DNA of 64,000 bases from Palsa-360 sp963710315. Lineage in GTDB: Bacteria > Acidobacteriota > Terriglobia > Acidiferrales > UBA7541. Numbering within the stretch: position 1 is the stretch's first letter; each line of letters begins with the position of its first letter. The notes beneath the pieces were generated by a model. The model did not search any database, was not told where the DNA came from, and was given only the letters and a program-made list of their open reading frames with translations. The stretch spans positions 186,001-250,000 of the forward strand of contig CAVPZW010000007.1 of assembly GCA_963710315.1 (NCBI GenBank). The letters are read 5' to 3'. The position numbers and the translations under genes were made by a program. Of the stretch, positions 1 to 8,550 are shown piece by piece.

Positions 1-1
1 G

Positions 2-169
2 CAAATGGCGCGGCGCGGGTGGATTGAAAAGAAGGACGTGATCAACGCACTGCCCCTGGAAAAAATGCTTGCGGTGCTGAGAGAAAAACCTGGGGCCGCC
101 GCGCACGGCAAACATCGCGCTGCCGCGGCCTCTATGAGAACATCAGCGAAGCCTCGCAAGAGCAGCTGA
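2..169 (+). CDS. C-terminal end of a PolX-like DNA polymerase/exonuclease (partial)
   Basis: An open frame runs in from the left edge to a TGA at 167-169, giving about 55 residues. Its start, QMARRGWIEKKDVINALPLE, resembles the usual C-terminus of bacterial family X DNA polymerases with a PHP domain (an ARRGW..KKDVLNTLPLE pattern). Those enzymes fill gaps in base excision repair and carry a 3'-5' exonuclease in the PHP domain. The last 25 residues are an Ala/Lys/Arg-rich tail outside the conserved fold. All catalytic parts lie outside the window, so the name rests on the C-terminal motif recalled from the family. Confidence 0.5.
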   Translation, partial: QMARRGWIEKKDVINALPLEKMLAVLREKPGAAAHGKHRAAAASMRTSAKPRKSS

Positions 170-199
170 ATGCCTCGCGTGTTGGTTCCATTCAGCTTC

Positions 200-565
200 C
201 TAACTGGAATGGAGCTTATTGTTTTGGCGGGTGACCCTGAAGCGCCAGAGCTCGCGCAAAATAACCAAGAGCACAGCAGCGGAATAGGCCACCAGGGCCG
301 GGTGCTGATAGTGGTTCATGGTGGACGTTACGAGGGTATCGCCCATGCGATAGGTGATGGTGCTTCGCCACGGAATTAACAAGGCGCATTCAAAAGCCAG
401 CGGAAATCCAATTGCGCCGAGAATGCCGTCCGTGACAATGTCCCGGATTCCAATTTGCAGCCTCAGCACCAGTGAAGCCAGGAAACAGGCCAGTGCGCCA
501 ACGGCCATCCCAACGAACGCCGCGCTGAGAATGAGAAATGGAATCGAAAGGGGCGGTGTGAACAC
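200..565 (-). CDS. Small integral membrane protein of unknown function
   Basis: I recognise no family. With a GTG start at 565 the product is 121 residues and begins just before a hydrophobic stretch (IPFLILSAAFVGMAVGALAC). Two or three further hydrophobic segments follow (GILGAIGFPLAFECALLIPW; LVAYSAAVLLVIL), and the end is basic (RFRVTRQNNKLHSS). An in-frame ATG at 649 would add 28 Arg/Pro-rich residues that do not look like a membrane protein N-terminus, so I prefer the shorter form. It converges on the PolX-like gene and diverges from ino1. The membrane location is inferred from hydrophobicity only. Confidence 0.55.
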   Translation of the reverse strand: MFTPPLSIPFLILSAAFVGMAVGALACFLASLVLRLQIGIRDIVTDGILGAIGFPLAFECALLIPWRSTITYRMGDTLVTSTMNHYQHPALVAYSAAVLLVILRELWRFRVTRQNNKLHSS

Positions 566-755
566 GCAACCATTGTACAGCGGCTCGCGGGCCAAGCGGA
601 GCCGGGGCACGCGAGGTTCCGCGTTGCAAATCTTCGCGCGTTCGCGCATGATACTTGGTTTGCGCTAGAGAAATCGCGGCTATCGTGCGCGGCGAAGTGA
701 AGCCGCACTCGGCATCAGGGGACCTTACACAGTGAAAACAACAGGAGAAATGAGC

Positions 756-2069
756 ATGCGCAAGTCTGCGGGCATTGCATTGCCGAAGGGAAAACTGGGA
801 GTCCTCACCGTCGGCATGGGTGCGGTCGCCACAACATTCATGGCCGGAGTGGACCTCGTCCGGCGAAAGAAGTCGCTGCCGATCGGGTCCCTGACGCAGA
901 TGGGAACTATCCGCCTGGGAAAGCGGACCGAAGGGCGCGCCCCGGCGATCAAGGATTTCGTGCCCCTTGCAAGTATTGACGACATCGTCTTTGGCGGCTG
1001 GGATATTTTTCCTGTCAGCGCCTACGAGGCAGCCAAGAATGCCGCCGTGCTCAGCAACGAACATTTGGCCGAAGCCAAGAAGTTCCTGAGCAAGATCCGC
1101 CCCATGAAGGCCGCGTTCGACCAGAACTACGTAAAGAAGCTCTCCGGCACGCATGTGAAGAAGGGCCGCAACAAGTACGAGCTGGCGCTGCAAATCCGCG
1201 ACGATATCAAGAATTTTCAGAAGAAGAATAAAGTTTCGCGCACCGTGGTGATCTGGTGCGGCTCCACGGAGATTTTTCTCAAGCCTCACTCCGTGTACGA
1301 GACGGTGGAAAAATTCGAGGCCGCGATGAAGGAAAATCATCCGGCCATCGCGCCCTCCATGCTCTATGCCTGGGCCGCGATCACCAGCGGCGTTCCCTTT
1401 GCCAATGGCGCGCCCAATTTGACCGTGGACATCCCGGCAATCGTCGCGCTCGCCAAGCAGCACGGCGTACCCATCTGCGGCAAGGATTTCAAAACCGGCC
1501 AAACGCTATTGAAGACGATTCTCGCGCCGGGCTTCAAGGCGCGCCTGCTGGGACTGGATGGCTGGTTCTCGACCAACATTCTCGGCAATCGAGACGGCGA
1601 AGTGCTGGACGATCCCGAGTCCTTCAAGACCAAGGAAGAATCCAAGCTGGGCGTGCTCGAGTACATTCTGCAGCCCAAGCTGTATCCCGACTTATACGGA
1701 CACATTCACCACAAAGTTCGCATCAACTATTATCCGCCGCGCGGCGACAACAAAGAGGGCTGGGACAATATCGACATCTTCGGCTGGCTGGGCTACCAGA
1801 TGCAGATCAAGGTCGACTTCCTATGCCGCGACTCCATCCTGGCCGCGCCCATCGTGCTGGACCTGGTCCTCTTCCTCGATCTGGCCAAGCGCGCCGGAAT
1901 GCGCGGCATTCAGGAATGGCTGAGCTTCTATTTCAAATCTCCCATGTGCGCGCCGGAGTTGTATCCCGAGCACGACCTCTTCATCCAGTCGATGAAACTG
2001 AAGAATACGCTGCGCTGGATGATGGGCGAGGACCTGATCACGCACCTGGGGCAGGAATATTACGACTAA
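756..2069 (+). CDS. ino1: Inositol-3-phosphate synthase (myo-inositol-1-phosphate synthase)
   Basis: Converts glucose 6-phosphate to 1D-myo-inositol 3-phosphate with NAD+, the committed step to inositol lipids and inositol-derived solutes. The 437-residue product opens with a dinucleotide-binding stretch (KLGVLTVGMGAVATTFMAGV) near residue 13. It carries family blocks such as GKDFKTGQT (substrate/NAD site) and ILGNRDGEVL in the second half. The start at 756 is chosen because AGGAG at 743-747 lies 8 bases upstream; in-frame starts at 732 (GTG) and 750 (ATG) fit this site less well. It is monocistronic, and nothing inositol-related lies nearby. Confidence 0.93.
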   Translation: MRKSAGIALPKGKLGVLTVGMGAVATTFMAGVDLVRRKKSLPIGSLTQMGTIRLGKRTEGRAPAIKDFVPLASIDDIVFGGWDIFPVSAYEAAKNAAVLSNEHLAEAKKFLSKIRPMKAAFDQNYVKKLSGTHVKKGRNKYELALQIRDDIKNFQKKNKVSRTVVIWCGSTEIFLKPHSVYETVEKFEAAMKENHPAIAPSMLYAWAAITSGVPFANGAPNLTVDIPAIVALAKQHGVPICGKDFKTGQTLLKTILAPGFKARLLGLDGWFSTNILGNRDGEVLDDPESFKTKEESKLGVLEYILQPKLYPDLYGHIHHKVRINYYPPRGDNKEGWDNIDIFGWLGYQMQIKVDFLCRDSILAAPIVLDLVLFLDLAKRAGMRGIQEWLSFYFKSPMCAPELYPEHDLFIQSMKLKNTLRWMMGEDLITHLGQEYYD

Positions 2070-2233
2070 GAATAATTAGTTCGCTCCAAATGTTGGCCAA
2101 TATCCGAATCGTCGATCTATTCTGAAGTGCGGGCGAACTGCGCCTGCCAAAACCCGCATTGTTCATGCTATCCTTCTGTCGTTGCCAGCTGTTTGGCAAT
2201 CGAGATATCGCTTTCCGAGCAAGGAATAGCAAT

Positions 2234-2464
2234 ATGAAGCGCTTCAATCGAATTACCGTAAATGCCGATCAGTTGGGCGGAACTCCTTGCATCCGCGGAT
2301 TACGCATACCGGTGGCAACCGTCGTGGGCATGGTTGGCGAAGGCATGACGGAAACCGAGATTCTGAAAGCCTATCCGGACCTCGAACTTGAAGATATTCG
2401 CGAAGCCCTTCGCTATGCGGCGGAGGCGGTCCGGGAACGTGAATTGCCGGTTGCAAGTTCTTGA
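2234..2464 (+). CDS. DUF433 protein, probable antitoxin
   Basis: The 76-residue protein has the DUF433 pattern: RITVNADQLGGTPCIRGLRI, then a short helical part with TETEILKAYPDLELEDIREA. DUF433 proteins are winged-helix-like and are commonly encoded beside DUF5615 PIN-like proteins, as here. They are regarded as the antitoxin or DNA-binding half of a VapBC-like pair. The start at 2234 is supported by AAGGAA at 2221-2226, 7 bases upstream; an in-frame upstream ATG at 2159 adds unconserved residues. It overlaps the next gene by 4 bases (TTGA), which indicates translational coupling. The antitoxin role is inferred from family and context. Confidence 0.85.
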   Translation: MKRFNRITVNADQLGGTPCIRGLRIPVATVVGMVGEGMTETEILKAYPDLELEDIREALRYAAEAVRERELPVASS

Positions 2465-2829
2465 AATTCCTCATCGACAATGCACTGTCGCCCTCGGTTG
2501 CCGTGGGCCTTCGAGCTTCGGGACACGATGCAATACATGTGCGAGAGCGGCAGATGCAATCCGCACCCGATCAGGACATTTTCGAATTGGCTGCCAGCGA
2601 AGACCGCATTCTTATCTCCGCGGACACCGATTTCGGCACTCTTCTCGCGTTACGGGAGGAAATCAAGCCTTCCGTAATTCTTCTCCGAAGAGGGCCGAAG
2701 AAACCGGCCGATCAACTCCAATTGCTCCTCGCCAACCTTCCTGTCATTGAAGACCTTGCCTCGCGGGCCTGCATCATTGTTATCGAAGAGACGCGCATGC
2801 GAGTCCGGCAATTGCCCATCGGCGGATGA
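2461..2829 (+). CDS. DUF5615 PIN-like protein, probable toxin
   Basis: The 122-residue protein has the DUF5615/Mut7-C-like arrangement: a first acidic site in KFLIDNALSPSVAVGLR, an invariant-looking GHDAIHVRERQM segment, then DQDIFELAASEDRILISADTD with acidic residues expected to bind the metal of a PIN-type nuclease. The TTG start at 2461 overlaps the stop of the DUF433 gene, so the two are read as one operon. The family is assigned to type II toxin-antitoxin-like pairs; RNase activity is inferred, not demonstrated. The C-terminus (VIEETRMRVRQLPIGG) fits the family length, so the gene looks intact. Confidence 0.85.
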   Translation: MKFLIDNALSPSVAVGLRASGHDAIHVRERQMQSAPDQDIFELAASEDRILISADTDFGTLLALREEIKPSVILLRRGPKKPADQLQLLLANLPVIEDLASRACIIVIEETRMRVRQLPIGG

Positions 2830-2968
2830 AATATCTCGCTGAATTTTCATTTGCGCTCGAATCTGGGCCGAGAACAAATACCCTCGGCAACTATGTCCTC
2901 AGGCCGCCGGGTGTGTTATTCTCTCCTATTCGCGCTAGTGCAGTGAAATTCCATAGAGGAACTTACAT

Positions 2969-4390
2969 ATGAAGCCATCGTATAACGGCAGGGCCATACC
3001 GTCCGACGGGAAGGCAATCGATTATGTCGGAGGCAAATTCGTCATTCCCGACAATCCCATCATTCCCTACATTGAGGGCGATGGGACGGGGCGCGACATC
3101 TGGAAGGCGTCGCAGCGCGTGTTTGACGCTGCCGTACAAATCGTATACGGCGGGAAGCGTAAAATTTCCTGGTTCGAAGTGTTCGCCGGAGAAAAGGCCT
3201 ATAACGAATTCAAGCAGTGGCTGCCGGACGAAACGGTCGAAGCGGTGCGCGATTTCCGCATTTCGATCAAGGGGCCGCTGACCACTCCAGTGGGCGGCGG
3301 GATTCGCTCGCTCAACGTCACGCTGCGGCAGGTCCTCGATCTATACGCCTGCGTGCGCCCGGTGCGCTATTTCCCCGGTGTCCCCTCCCCTGTAAAGCAT
3401 CCCGAGCGCATGGATGTGGTCATTTACCGCGAAAATACCGAAGATGTTTATATTGGCATTGAGTGGCGGTCCGGGACGCCTGAAGTGAAAAAGCTGATTG
3501 AATTCCTGAACAAGGAGATGCTCGGTGGCGGGCCAAAACAGATTCGCACGGATTCCGCCATAGGCATCAAGCCAATCTCTCCCTTTGGAACAAAGCGGCT
3601 GATGCGGCGGGCCGTTCAGTTCGCGCTCGACAACAATAAGCGCGTAGTAACCCTCATGCACAAGGGCAACATCCAGAAATTTACGGAAGGTTCGTTCCGC
3701 GACTGGGGCTACGAGCTGGCCGTCGAGGAATTCCGCGCGCAGACTGTTACCGAACGCGAGACCTGGATCCTCGGCAATAAGGACAAAGATCCGAACCTCA
3801 CCGTCGAGCAGAATGCCGCTCTCATCGAACCGGGAATGGAGCAAGGCACCGAAGCTTTCCGCAAATCCGTGTGCGACGAAGTGAAATCGGTGCTCGACAA
3901 GATTTACGCCACGCACGGCCAGGGTAAGTGGAAGCAAAAGCTGCTGATCAACGACCGCATTGCCGATTCCATTTTCCAACAGGTGATCACGCGCGCCGAT
4001 GAATATCAGGTGATCGCCGCGCCCAACCTGAATGGCGATTACATTTCGGACGCCTGCGCAGCGCAGGTCGGCGGACTGGGCATGGCTCCCGGCGCCAATA
4101 TCGGAGACGGCTACGGCTGCTTCGAAGCCACGCATGGCACCGCACCCAAGTATGCCGACAAGAACGTAATCAACCCCAGCTCCGTGATGCTTTCCGGCGT
4201 GATGATGTTCGATTTCATGGGCTGGAAAGAAGTGGGCAAACTGATCGAGTCGGGCATCGAGCGCACCATCGGACAGAAGCGCGTGACCTATGACCTGGAA
4301 CGAATGATGGAAGGCGCGACCAAGCTGGGCACCGCGGAATTTGCCAGCGCCATCATCGAGAACATGAAGGCTCTGGCAGTCGCAAAGTAG
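2969..4390 (+). CDS. icd: NADP-dependent isocitrate dehydrogenase
   Basis: Oxidatively decarboxylates isocitrate to 2-oxoglutarate in the TCA cycle. The 473-residue protein has the phosphorylatable/substrate-binding segment PVGGGIRSLNVTLRQ, the arginines in YACVRPVRYF, and YRENTEDVYIGIE. The cofactor segment GTAPKYADKNVINPSSV has the Lys-Tyr pair typical of NADP-preferring enzymes. It is longer than the E. coli enzyme (about 416), with the extra residues mainly before the C-terminal third. It is followed after a 38-bp palindrome by mdh on the same strand, a plausible TCA pair. No kinase/phosphatase gene for it is visible in the window. Confidence 0.95.
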   Translation: MKPSYNGRAIPSDGKAIDYVGGKFVIPDNPIIPYIEGDGTGRDIWKASQRVFDAAVQIVYGGKRKISWFEVFAGEKAYNEFKQWLPDETVEAVRDFRISIKGPLTTPVGGGIRSLNVTLRQVLDLYACVRPVRYFPGVPSPVKHPERMDVVIYRENTEDVYIGIEWRSGTPEVKKLIEFLNKEMLGGGPKQIRTDSAIGIKPISPFGTKRLMRRAVQFALDNNKRVVTLMHKGNIQKFTEGSFRDWGYELAVEEFRAQTVTERETWILGNKDKDPNLTVEQNAALIEPGMEQGTEAFRKSVCDEVKSVLDKIYATHGQGKWKQKLLINDRIADSIFQQVITRADEYQVIAAPNLNGDYISDACAAQVGGLGMAPGANIGDGYGCFEATHGTAPKYADKNVINPSSVMLSGVMMFDFMGWKEVGKLIESGIERTIGQKRVTYDLERMMEGATKLGTAEFASAIIENMKALAVAK

Positions 4391-4405
4391 CAATGGATTT
4401 GGCGG

Positions 4406-4443
4406 CGATCGTAGGGGCACGGCATGCCGTGCCCCTACGATCG
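4406..4443. repeat. Perfect 38-bp palindrome between icd and mdh
   Basis: The sequence CGATCGTAGGGGCACGGCAT is followed directly by its exact reverse complement. It starts 15 bases after the icd stop. It has the GTAG...CTAC ends seen in other repeats of this window but lacks a central loop. It could fold as a cruciform or RNA hairpin and may act as a transcription end or RNA-stability element; no T-tract follows. Confidence 0.9.
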
Positions 4444-4538
4444 GCAGGCTCCTCCGCCGCATTTCACTTTCATTCGAAACACTGCGTTTGAACTCAAGAT
4501 TTGAATACAATTTTTAAAAACGACAGGAGAAGGCACTC

Positions 4539-5480
4539 ATGCGGAAGAAAGTCACGGTTGTTGGCGGCGGATTTGTGGGATCGACGACGGCGCAGCGCAT
4601 TGTGGATCTGGAGCTGGCCGATGTGGTGCTGACCGATATTCTGGACGGCCCCCCCGCGGGCAAGGCGCTGGACATGGTGGAATCCACGCCCATCACAGGC
4701 TCGGATGCGCGCGTCACCGGCATTTCCACCGCGTCGGGAGATTACAAGGAAACGGCAAACAGCGACATCGTTGTGGTCACGGCAGGATTTCCGCGCAAGC
4801 CGGGAATGAGCCGCGACGATCTTTTGAAGGCCAACTACGACGTCGTTAAGGCGGTCGTGGAGCAAATCGCAAAATTTTCGCCGAACGCCATCCTGATCCT
4901 GGTAACCAATCCCCTGGACGCCATGGTGCAGGCTGCGTTCAAGATCAGCGGCTTCTCCAAGAATCGCGTGTTGGGCATGGCAGGCGTTCTGGACTCGGCG
5001 CGCATGAGTTCGTTTGTGGCCATGGAGCTGGGCGTCTCCGTCGAAAACGTGAACTCCTTCGTGCTGGGCGGGCACGGCGATGACATGGTGCCGCTGCCGC
5101 GCTACTCGACCGTTGCCGGCATTCCCCTGCCCGACCTGCTTTCCGCGGATCGCATCGCGGCCATCGTGGATCGCACGCGCAAGGGCGGCGCTGAAATCGT
5201 CAACCTGCTGAAAACCGGCTCGGCCTACTACGCGCCTTCCGCGGCCGTCGTGGAGATGGTCGAAGCGATTCTGAAGGACAAGAAGAAGATTCTTCCCTGC
5301 GCCGCTTACCTCGAAGGCGAATACGGCATCAATGGATTGTACGTCGGTGTGCCTGTAAAGCTGGGCGCGCGCGGCGTGGAACAAATCATCGAAATCAAAC
5401 TGACCGCCGAAGAAAAGGCCGCGCTCGATAAGTCCGCTGCCTCGGTCCGAGAATTGGTCACCATCCTCGGCGTAGCGTAG
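4539..5480 (+). CDS. mdh: Malate dehydrogenase (NAD-dependent, LDH-like family)
   Basis: Interconverts malate and oxaloacetate in the TCA cycle. The 313 residues start with the Rossmann motif KKVTVVGGGFVGSTTA, and the acidic residue after beta-2 (VVLTDI) favours NAD. The substrate loop has the arginines of FPRKPGMSR, followed by NPLDAMV and the catalytic His in GGHGDDMVPL. This fits the tetrameric LDH-like MDH type of many non-proteobacteria. A GGAG-type site (ACAGGAGAAGG) precedes the ATG by about 7 bases. It lies downstream of icd on the same strand; a repeat follows directly and probably ends the transcript. Confidence 0.95.
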   Translation: MRKKVTVVGGGFVGSTTAQRIVDLELADVVLTDILDGPPAGKALDMVESTPITGSDARVTGISTASGDYKETANSDIVVVTAGFPRKPGMSRDDLLKANYDVVKAVVEQIAKFSPNAILILVTNPLDAMVQAAFKISGFSKNRVLGMAGVLDSARMSSFVAMELGVSVENVNSFVLGGHGDDMVPLPRYSTVAGIPLPDLLSADRIAAIVDRTRKGGAEIVNLLKTGSAYYAPSAAVVEMVEAILKDKKKILPCAAYLEGEYGINGLYVGVPVKLGARGVEQIIEIKLTAEEKAALDKSAASVRELVTILGVA

Positions 5481-5490
5481 GACGGTTTTG

Positions 5491-5563
5491 GTAGCGCGGG
5501 CTTCAGCCTGCGGGGTTTAGTATTCTGCTCGAGCTAAACCCCGCAGGCTGAAGCCCGCGCTAC
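5491..5563. repeat. Family 1 inverted repeat (GTAG...CTAC), 30-bp arms
   Basis: Positions 5491-5520 are the exact reverse complement of 5534-5563, with a 13-base loop. The core is GCGGGCTTCAGCCTGC. It lies between the convergent genes mdh and the cyclophilin gene, where it could act as a bidirectional transcription end. It is the best-preserved copy of a family seen at more than a dozen sites in the window. Confidence 0.92.
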
Positions 5564-5582
5564 TTAAAGACATTGCAAATAA

Positions 5583-6326
5583 TTACTTGGCCGGAGCCGG
5601 AGCTGCAGCAGGCGGCACGATAGTCGCAGTCTTGATGCTGTCCAGCAGCGGAAAATTCTTCATCAGATAGACACGCCCCTGATTGCCGACCTTACTCTGG
5701 TCCGGTCCGCGCCCATCGGGAGCGCCCTCTCCGTAACCGCTATACAGTTTGTCGACCACTTCCATTCCCTCTGAAACTTGCCCAAAGGGAGAGAATCCCA
5801 TTTTGTCGAGCGCTTGATTGTTCGCGTAATTGATAAAAACCTGCGTCGTGCGCGTGTTCGGCCCCGCTGTGGCGAAAGTGATGTAGCCACGCTGATTGTG
5901 TTGCGTGACGGGATCGTCTTTTATGTTGGCGGTCTCCCACACGTTGGAAACCTCGGGATAGGCACTGAGCCCGAATTGCGCCATGAATCCCGACAGGACG
6001 CGGAAGAAGCTCGCGCCATCGTAATAATGATGCCGGACAAGATTGTAGAAGCGGTCCGCGCCGTTGGGAGCCCAGGCGCGTGTCACATGGACCGTGAATT
6101 CGCCCGCCGTAGTCACAAATTTTACGTCGTATTCCGCGGGCGCCTTGGCGTTTAGGGTCGCCGGATGCAGCAGCGCGGGATCATAGGGAGTCTTGCTGGT
6201 CGCCGGAGCTTTAGCCGCAGTGGCCGGCTTCTTTGCCGGAGCCGGGGAAGGCGCCTGAGCAGCCGCCGTAAACGAAAAAATAAAACAAGCGCACGCAAGA
6301 ATTGCAATTTTGCAAGAGTAGCGCAT
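5583..6326 (-). CDS. Secreted peptidyl-prolyl cis-trans isomerase (cyclophilin type)
   Basis: Catalyses prolyl isomerisation during folding of exported proteins. With the ATG at 6326 (GGAG 9 bases upstream) the product is 247 residues. It has a signal peptide (basic MRYSCK, hydrophobic core, cleavage near TAAAQA), a Pro/Ala/Lys-rich linker and a cyclophilin domain from about residue 65. Recognisable blocks are GADRFYNLVRHHYYDGASFF (the FHR... region), GYITFATAGPNTRTTQVFIN and FSPFGQVSEGMEVVDKL. The C-terminus is again Pro/Ala-rich. Periplasmic location is inferred from the signal peptide. It diverges from no partner; repeats flank it on both sides. Confidence 0.9.
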   Translation of the reverse strand: MRYSCKIAILACACFIFSFTAAAQAPSPAPAKKPATAAKAPATSKTPYDPALLHPATLNAKAPAEYDVKFVTTAGEFTVHVTRAWAPNGADRFYNLVRHHYYDGASFFRVLSGFMAQFGLSAYPEVSNVWETANIKDDPVTQHNQRGYITFATAGPNTRTTQVFINYANNQALDKMGFSPFGQVSEGMEVVDKLYSGYGEGAPDGRGPDQSKVGNQGRVYLMKNFPLLDSIKTATIVPPAAAPAPAK

Positions 6327-6398
6327 CTTTGGATTCTCCAATTAAGAGGAACGGCGCATATTATGCCGCGATTCCCTTCCCGTGACTAGACGCTTTTC

Positions 6399-6470
6399 GT
6401 AGCGCGGGCTTCAGCCGGCGGGGGTTGGGCCTTGCAAGGACTAACCCCCGCCGGCTGAAGCCCGCGCTAC
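6399..6470. repeat. Family 1 inverted repeat overlapping the dipeptidase 3' end
   Basis: The arms GTAGCGCGGGCTTCAGCC and GGCTGAAGCCCGCGCTAC enclose a central CCTTGCAAGG palindrome. The minus-strand reading enters the dipeptidase gene: its last residues (about ARASAGGG) and its stop codon are encoded by the repeat. Confidence 0.9.
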
Positions 6471-7589
6471 GTCGTCCATCACTCGCAGCGTATTTTCACC
6501 AAGAATTTTTCGAATGTCAGCTTCGCTATACCCGCGCCGGAGCAATCCTTCCGTAATGAGCGGAAATTTCGACGCGTCTTCCATTCCCTCAGGCATGAAC
6601 GCGCCGTCGAAGTCCGAACCGACACCGACATGATCCGCGCCCACCAGGCGGGCCGCATGATCGATGTGCTCGACGATTTTTTCCCAACTCACCTGCGGCA
6701 GTTTCCCGGCGCGAATCAATTCATCGCTCCAGCGCTGCCCTTCCATCAACTTTTGCGCCTCGTTGTCTCCGAATTTTTGCGTAAGCGCCCGGTCGCGCGC
6801 CGCGCTGTCCGATGATAGTGCGCGGTAGGCCGTCGCATATTCCTGGCTAAGAAACGAATCGTGAAAGGTGACATGAATGACGCCGCCCCTGGCCGCCAGC
6901 GCCTTGATCATCGCGTCATCGAGGTTGCGCGGGTGGTCGCACAGCACGCGGCAGCAGGAATGAGACGCGATTACCGGCGCGCGCGAAGTTTCCAGGACAT
7001 CGTGAAACGTGGCGTCGGACACGTGCGAGACATCCACAAGCATTCCCAGCCGATTCATTTCGCGGATTACCTCCCTGCCGAAATCGGTCAGGCCGTTGTG
7101 GCGCGGAGCAGCGTTGGAGGAGTCCGCCCAATCGGTGGCCGCGTTGTGCGTCAGCGTCATGTATCGAACGCCCATCGAATGGAATTCTCGCAGAACCGCG
7201 AGGTCGCCGTTGATGGCCTCGCCGCCCTCGACCGCCAAGAGCACCGCAATCTTGCCGCGTTTGCGCGCCTCTCGAATTTCATTCGCCGAAGTAGCCAGCG
7301 CCAGATCGGCCTCGTGAATTTTGATTTGCTTTACAGTGGCAGCGAGCAAGTCCCGCGCTCGCCGAGTGGCCGCATCGCCCGTAATTTCCACGGGAACCCA
7401 GAGGGCAAAGAAGATCGCCCCGATGCCGCCTTCCCGCATACGTGGGATATCGACGCAGCCTTCCGCATCGCGTTTAACTAAATCAAAATGATCGAAGAGC
7501 AGGCGTTGAGGAGTGTCCACGTGCGTGTCAAATACGAGGCTGGAAAAGTGAAGCTGGTGTGCACGGGGAGAAATGTTGTCAGCGAACAT
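6441..7589 (-). CDS. Membrane dipeptidase family protein (peptidase M19)
   Basis: Zinc-dependent hydrolase of the renal dipeptidase family, cleaving dipeptides (including D-amino acid containing ones in some members). The 382-residue form has the first metal motif FDTHVDTPQ (HxD), the bridging Glu in VEGGEAI, a His in ASHSCCR and GVGSDFDG near the end. No clear signal peptide is seen with the start at 7589, so it may be cytoplasmic. An upstream in-frame start at 7646 would run into a repeat and is less likely. The C-terminal eight or so residues come from a family 1 repeat, so the native end may have been replaced. Confidence 0.88.
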   Translation of the reverse strand: MFADNISPRAHQLHFSSLVFDTHVDTPQRLLFDHFDLVKRDAEGCVDIPRMREGGIGAIFFALWVPVEITGDAATRRARDLLAATVKQIKIHEADLALATSANEIREARKRGKIAVLLAVEGGEAINGDLAVLREFHSMGVRYMTLTHNAATDWADSSNAAPRHNGLTDFGREVIREMNRLGMLVDVSHVSDATFHDVLETSRAPVIASHSCCRVLCDHPRNLDDAMIKALAARGGVIHVTFHDSFLSQEYATAYRALSSDSAARDRALTQKFGDNEAQKLMEGQRWSDELIRAGKLPQVSWEKIVEHIDHAARLVGADHVGVGSDFDGAFMPEGMEDASKFPLITEGLLRRGYSEADIRKILGENTLRVMDDVARASAGGG

Positions 7590-7637
7590 GGGAGAAGTTT
7601 GCCACTGGCATCGGAGCGCCGAAGTATTCCCCCCACC

Positions 7638-7728
7638 TTTTGTCATTCCGAGCGGAGCGAGGAATCTCTCTTTCTTTTCGCGGTCTCAAACCGAAGAGAG
7701 ATTCCTCGCTCCGCTCGGAATGACAAAA
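7638..7728. repeat. Family 2 inverted repeat (TTTTGTCATTCCGAGCGGAG)
   Basis: Left arm TTTTGTCATTCCGAGCGGAG continues to GAGGAATCTCTC; the right arm is its reverse complement ending GGAATGACAAAA, with about 25 bases between. It lies upstream of the dipeptidase gene and downstream of sdhB, both on the minus strand. Confidence 0.92.
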
Positions 7729-7794
7729 TAAAATACTCCTCCCGCAATGAAAAGCTTTTCCTGCCGGCCATCTTCCGATGACCGTTTCCGGCGA

Positions 7795-8547
7795 CTAGTC
7801 GCCACGGCGATGCAGCGTGGCGTGAATTAGGTCGCGGTTCATGCGGCCGATGAACTCGATGGGAATCTTCTTGGGGCACACGGCTTCGCACTCGCCGTGA
7901 TTAGTGCAGCTTCCGAAGAGTTCGGAAGACATTGCCGCAACCATGTCAGCGGTCCGCTCGTCGCGCTGCGGCTGCCCTTGCGGCAGTGAATTGAGATGCA
8001 CGACCTTCGCCGCGGTGAACAGCATGGCCGCGGCATTCGGGCAGGCCGCAACGCAGGCGCCGCATCCGATGCAAGCAGCCGCATCCATGGCGCGGTCAGC
8101 TGCTTCCTTGGGGACAAGCACGGCTCGCGCGTCCGGCGCCACACCTGTGGGCACGGTGATGAAGCCGCCGGCCTGAATGATGCGGTCAAACGCGGAGCGG
8201 TCCACGGCCAAGTCTCGCAAAACGGGAAACGCCTTGGCGCGCCAGGGTTCCAGAGTCAGCGAGTCGCCGTCTTTAAAGAAGCGCATGGAAAGCTGGCACA
8301 CGGTGGTGCCGCGGTGCCCGCCATGCGCCACGCCGTTGATCAGGAATCCGCACATGCCGCAGATTCCCTCGCGGCAGTCGTGATCGAAGGCCACGGGTGC
8401 TTCGCCCTGCGCCTGCAGATTCTCGTTGAGCAGGTCCATCATTTCGAGGAACGACATGTCCGGCGTCACGCCCTGCACCTGATAGGTGACGAATTTCCCG
8501 GCCGACTTGGTTTCCTGCTGCCGCCAAACTTTTAGTGTGAGGTTCAT
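7795..8547 (-). CDS. sdhB: Succinate dehydrogenase iron-sulfur subunit
   Basis: Carries electrons from the flavoprotein to the quinone site of complex II. The 250 residues contain the [2Fe-2S] cysteines in CREGICGMCGFLI, the [4Fe-4S] motif CIGCGACVAACPNA, and the third cluster in CTNHGECEAVCPKKIP. It is the last gene of sdhCAB, only 3 bases after sdhA. The sequence style matches the Bacteroides/epsilon-type non-classical complex II subunits with one large cytochrome b. Direction (succinate oxidation or fumarate reduction) cannot be read from sequence; the icd/mdh neighbourhood favours the TCA cycle. Confidence 0.94.
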   Translation of the reverse strand: MNLTLKVWRQQETKSAGKFVTYQVQGVTPDMSFLEMMDLLNENLQAQGEAPVAFDHDCREGICGMCGFLINGVAHGGHRGTTVCQLSMRFFKDGDSLTLEPWRAKAFPVLRDLAVDRSAFDRIIQAGGFITVPTGVAPDARAVLVPKEAADRAMDAAACIGCGACVAACPNAAAMLFTAAKVVHLNSLPQGQPQRDERTADMVAAMSSELFGSCTNHGECEAVCPKKIPIEFIGRMNRDLIHATLHRRGD

Positions 8548-8550
8548 GGG

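Noticed and set aside
390..1502. Long minus-strand ORF opposite ino1
   Set aside because: High-GC shadow ORF with His/Gly/Arg-rich composition and no motif; ino1 is clear on the other strand.
3341..4510. 389-residue minus-strand ORF opposite icd
   Set aside because: Shadow of icd with no recognisable domain or ribosome site.
6441..7646. Longer dipeptidase start at 7646
   Set aside because: The added residues derive from the family 2 repeat and precede the conserved start; 7589 is more sensible.
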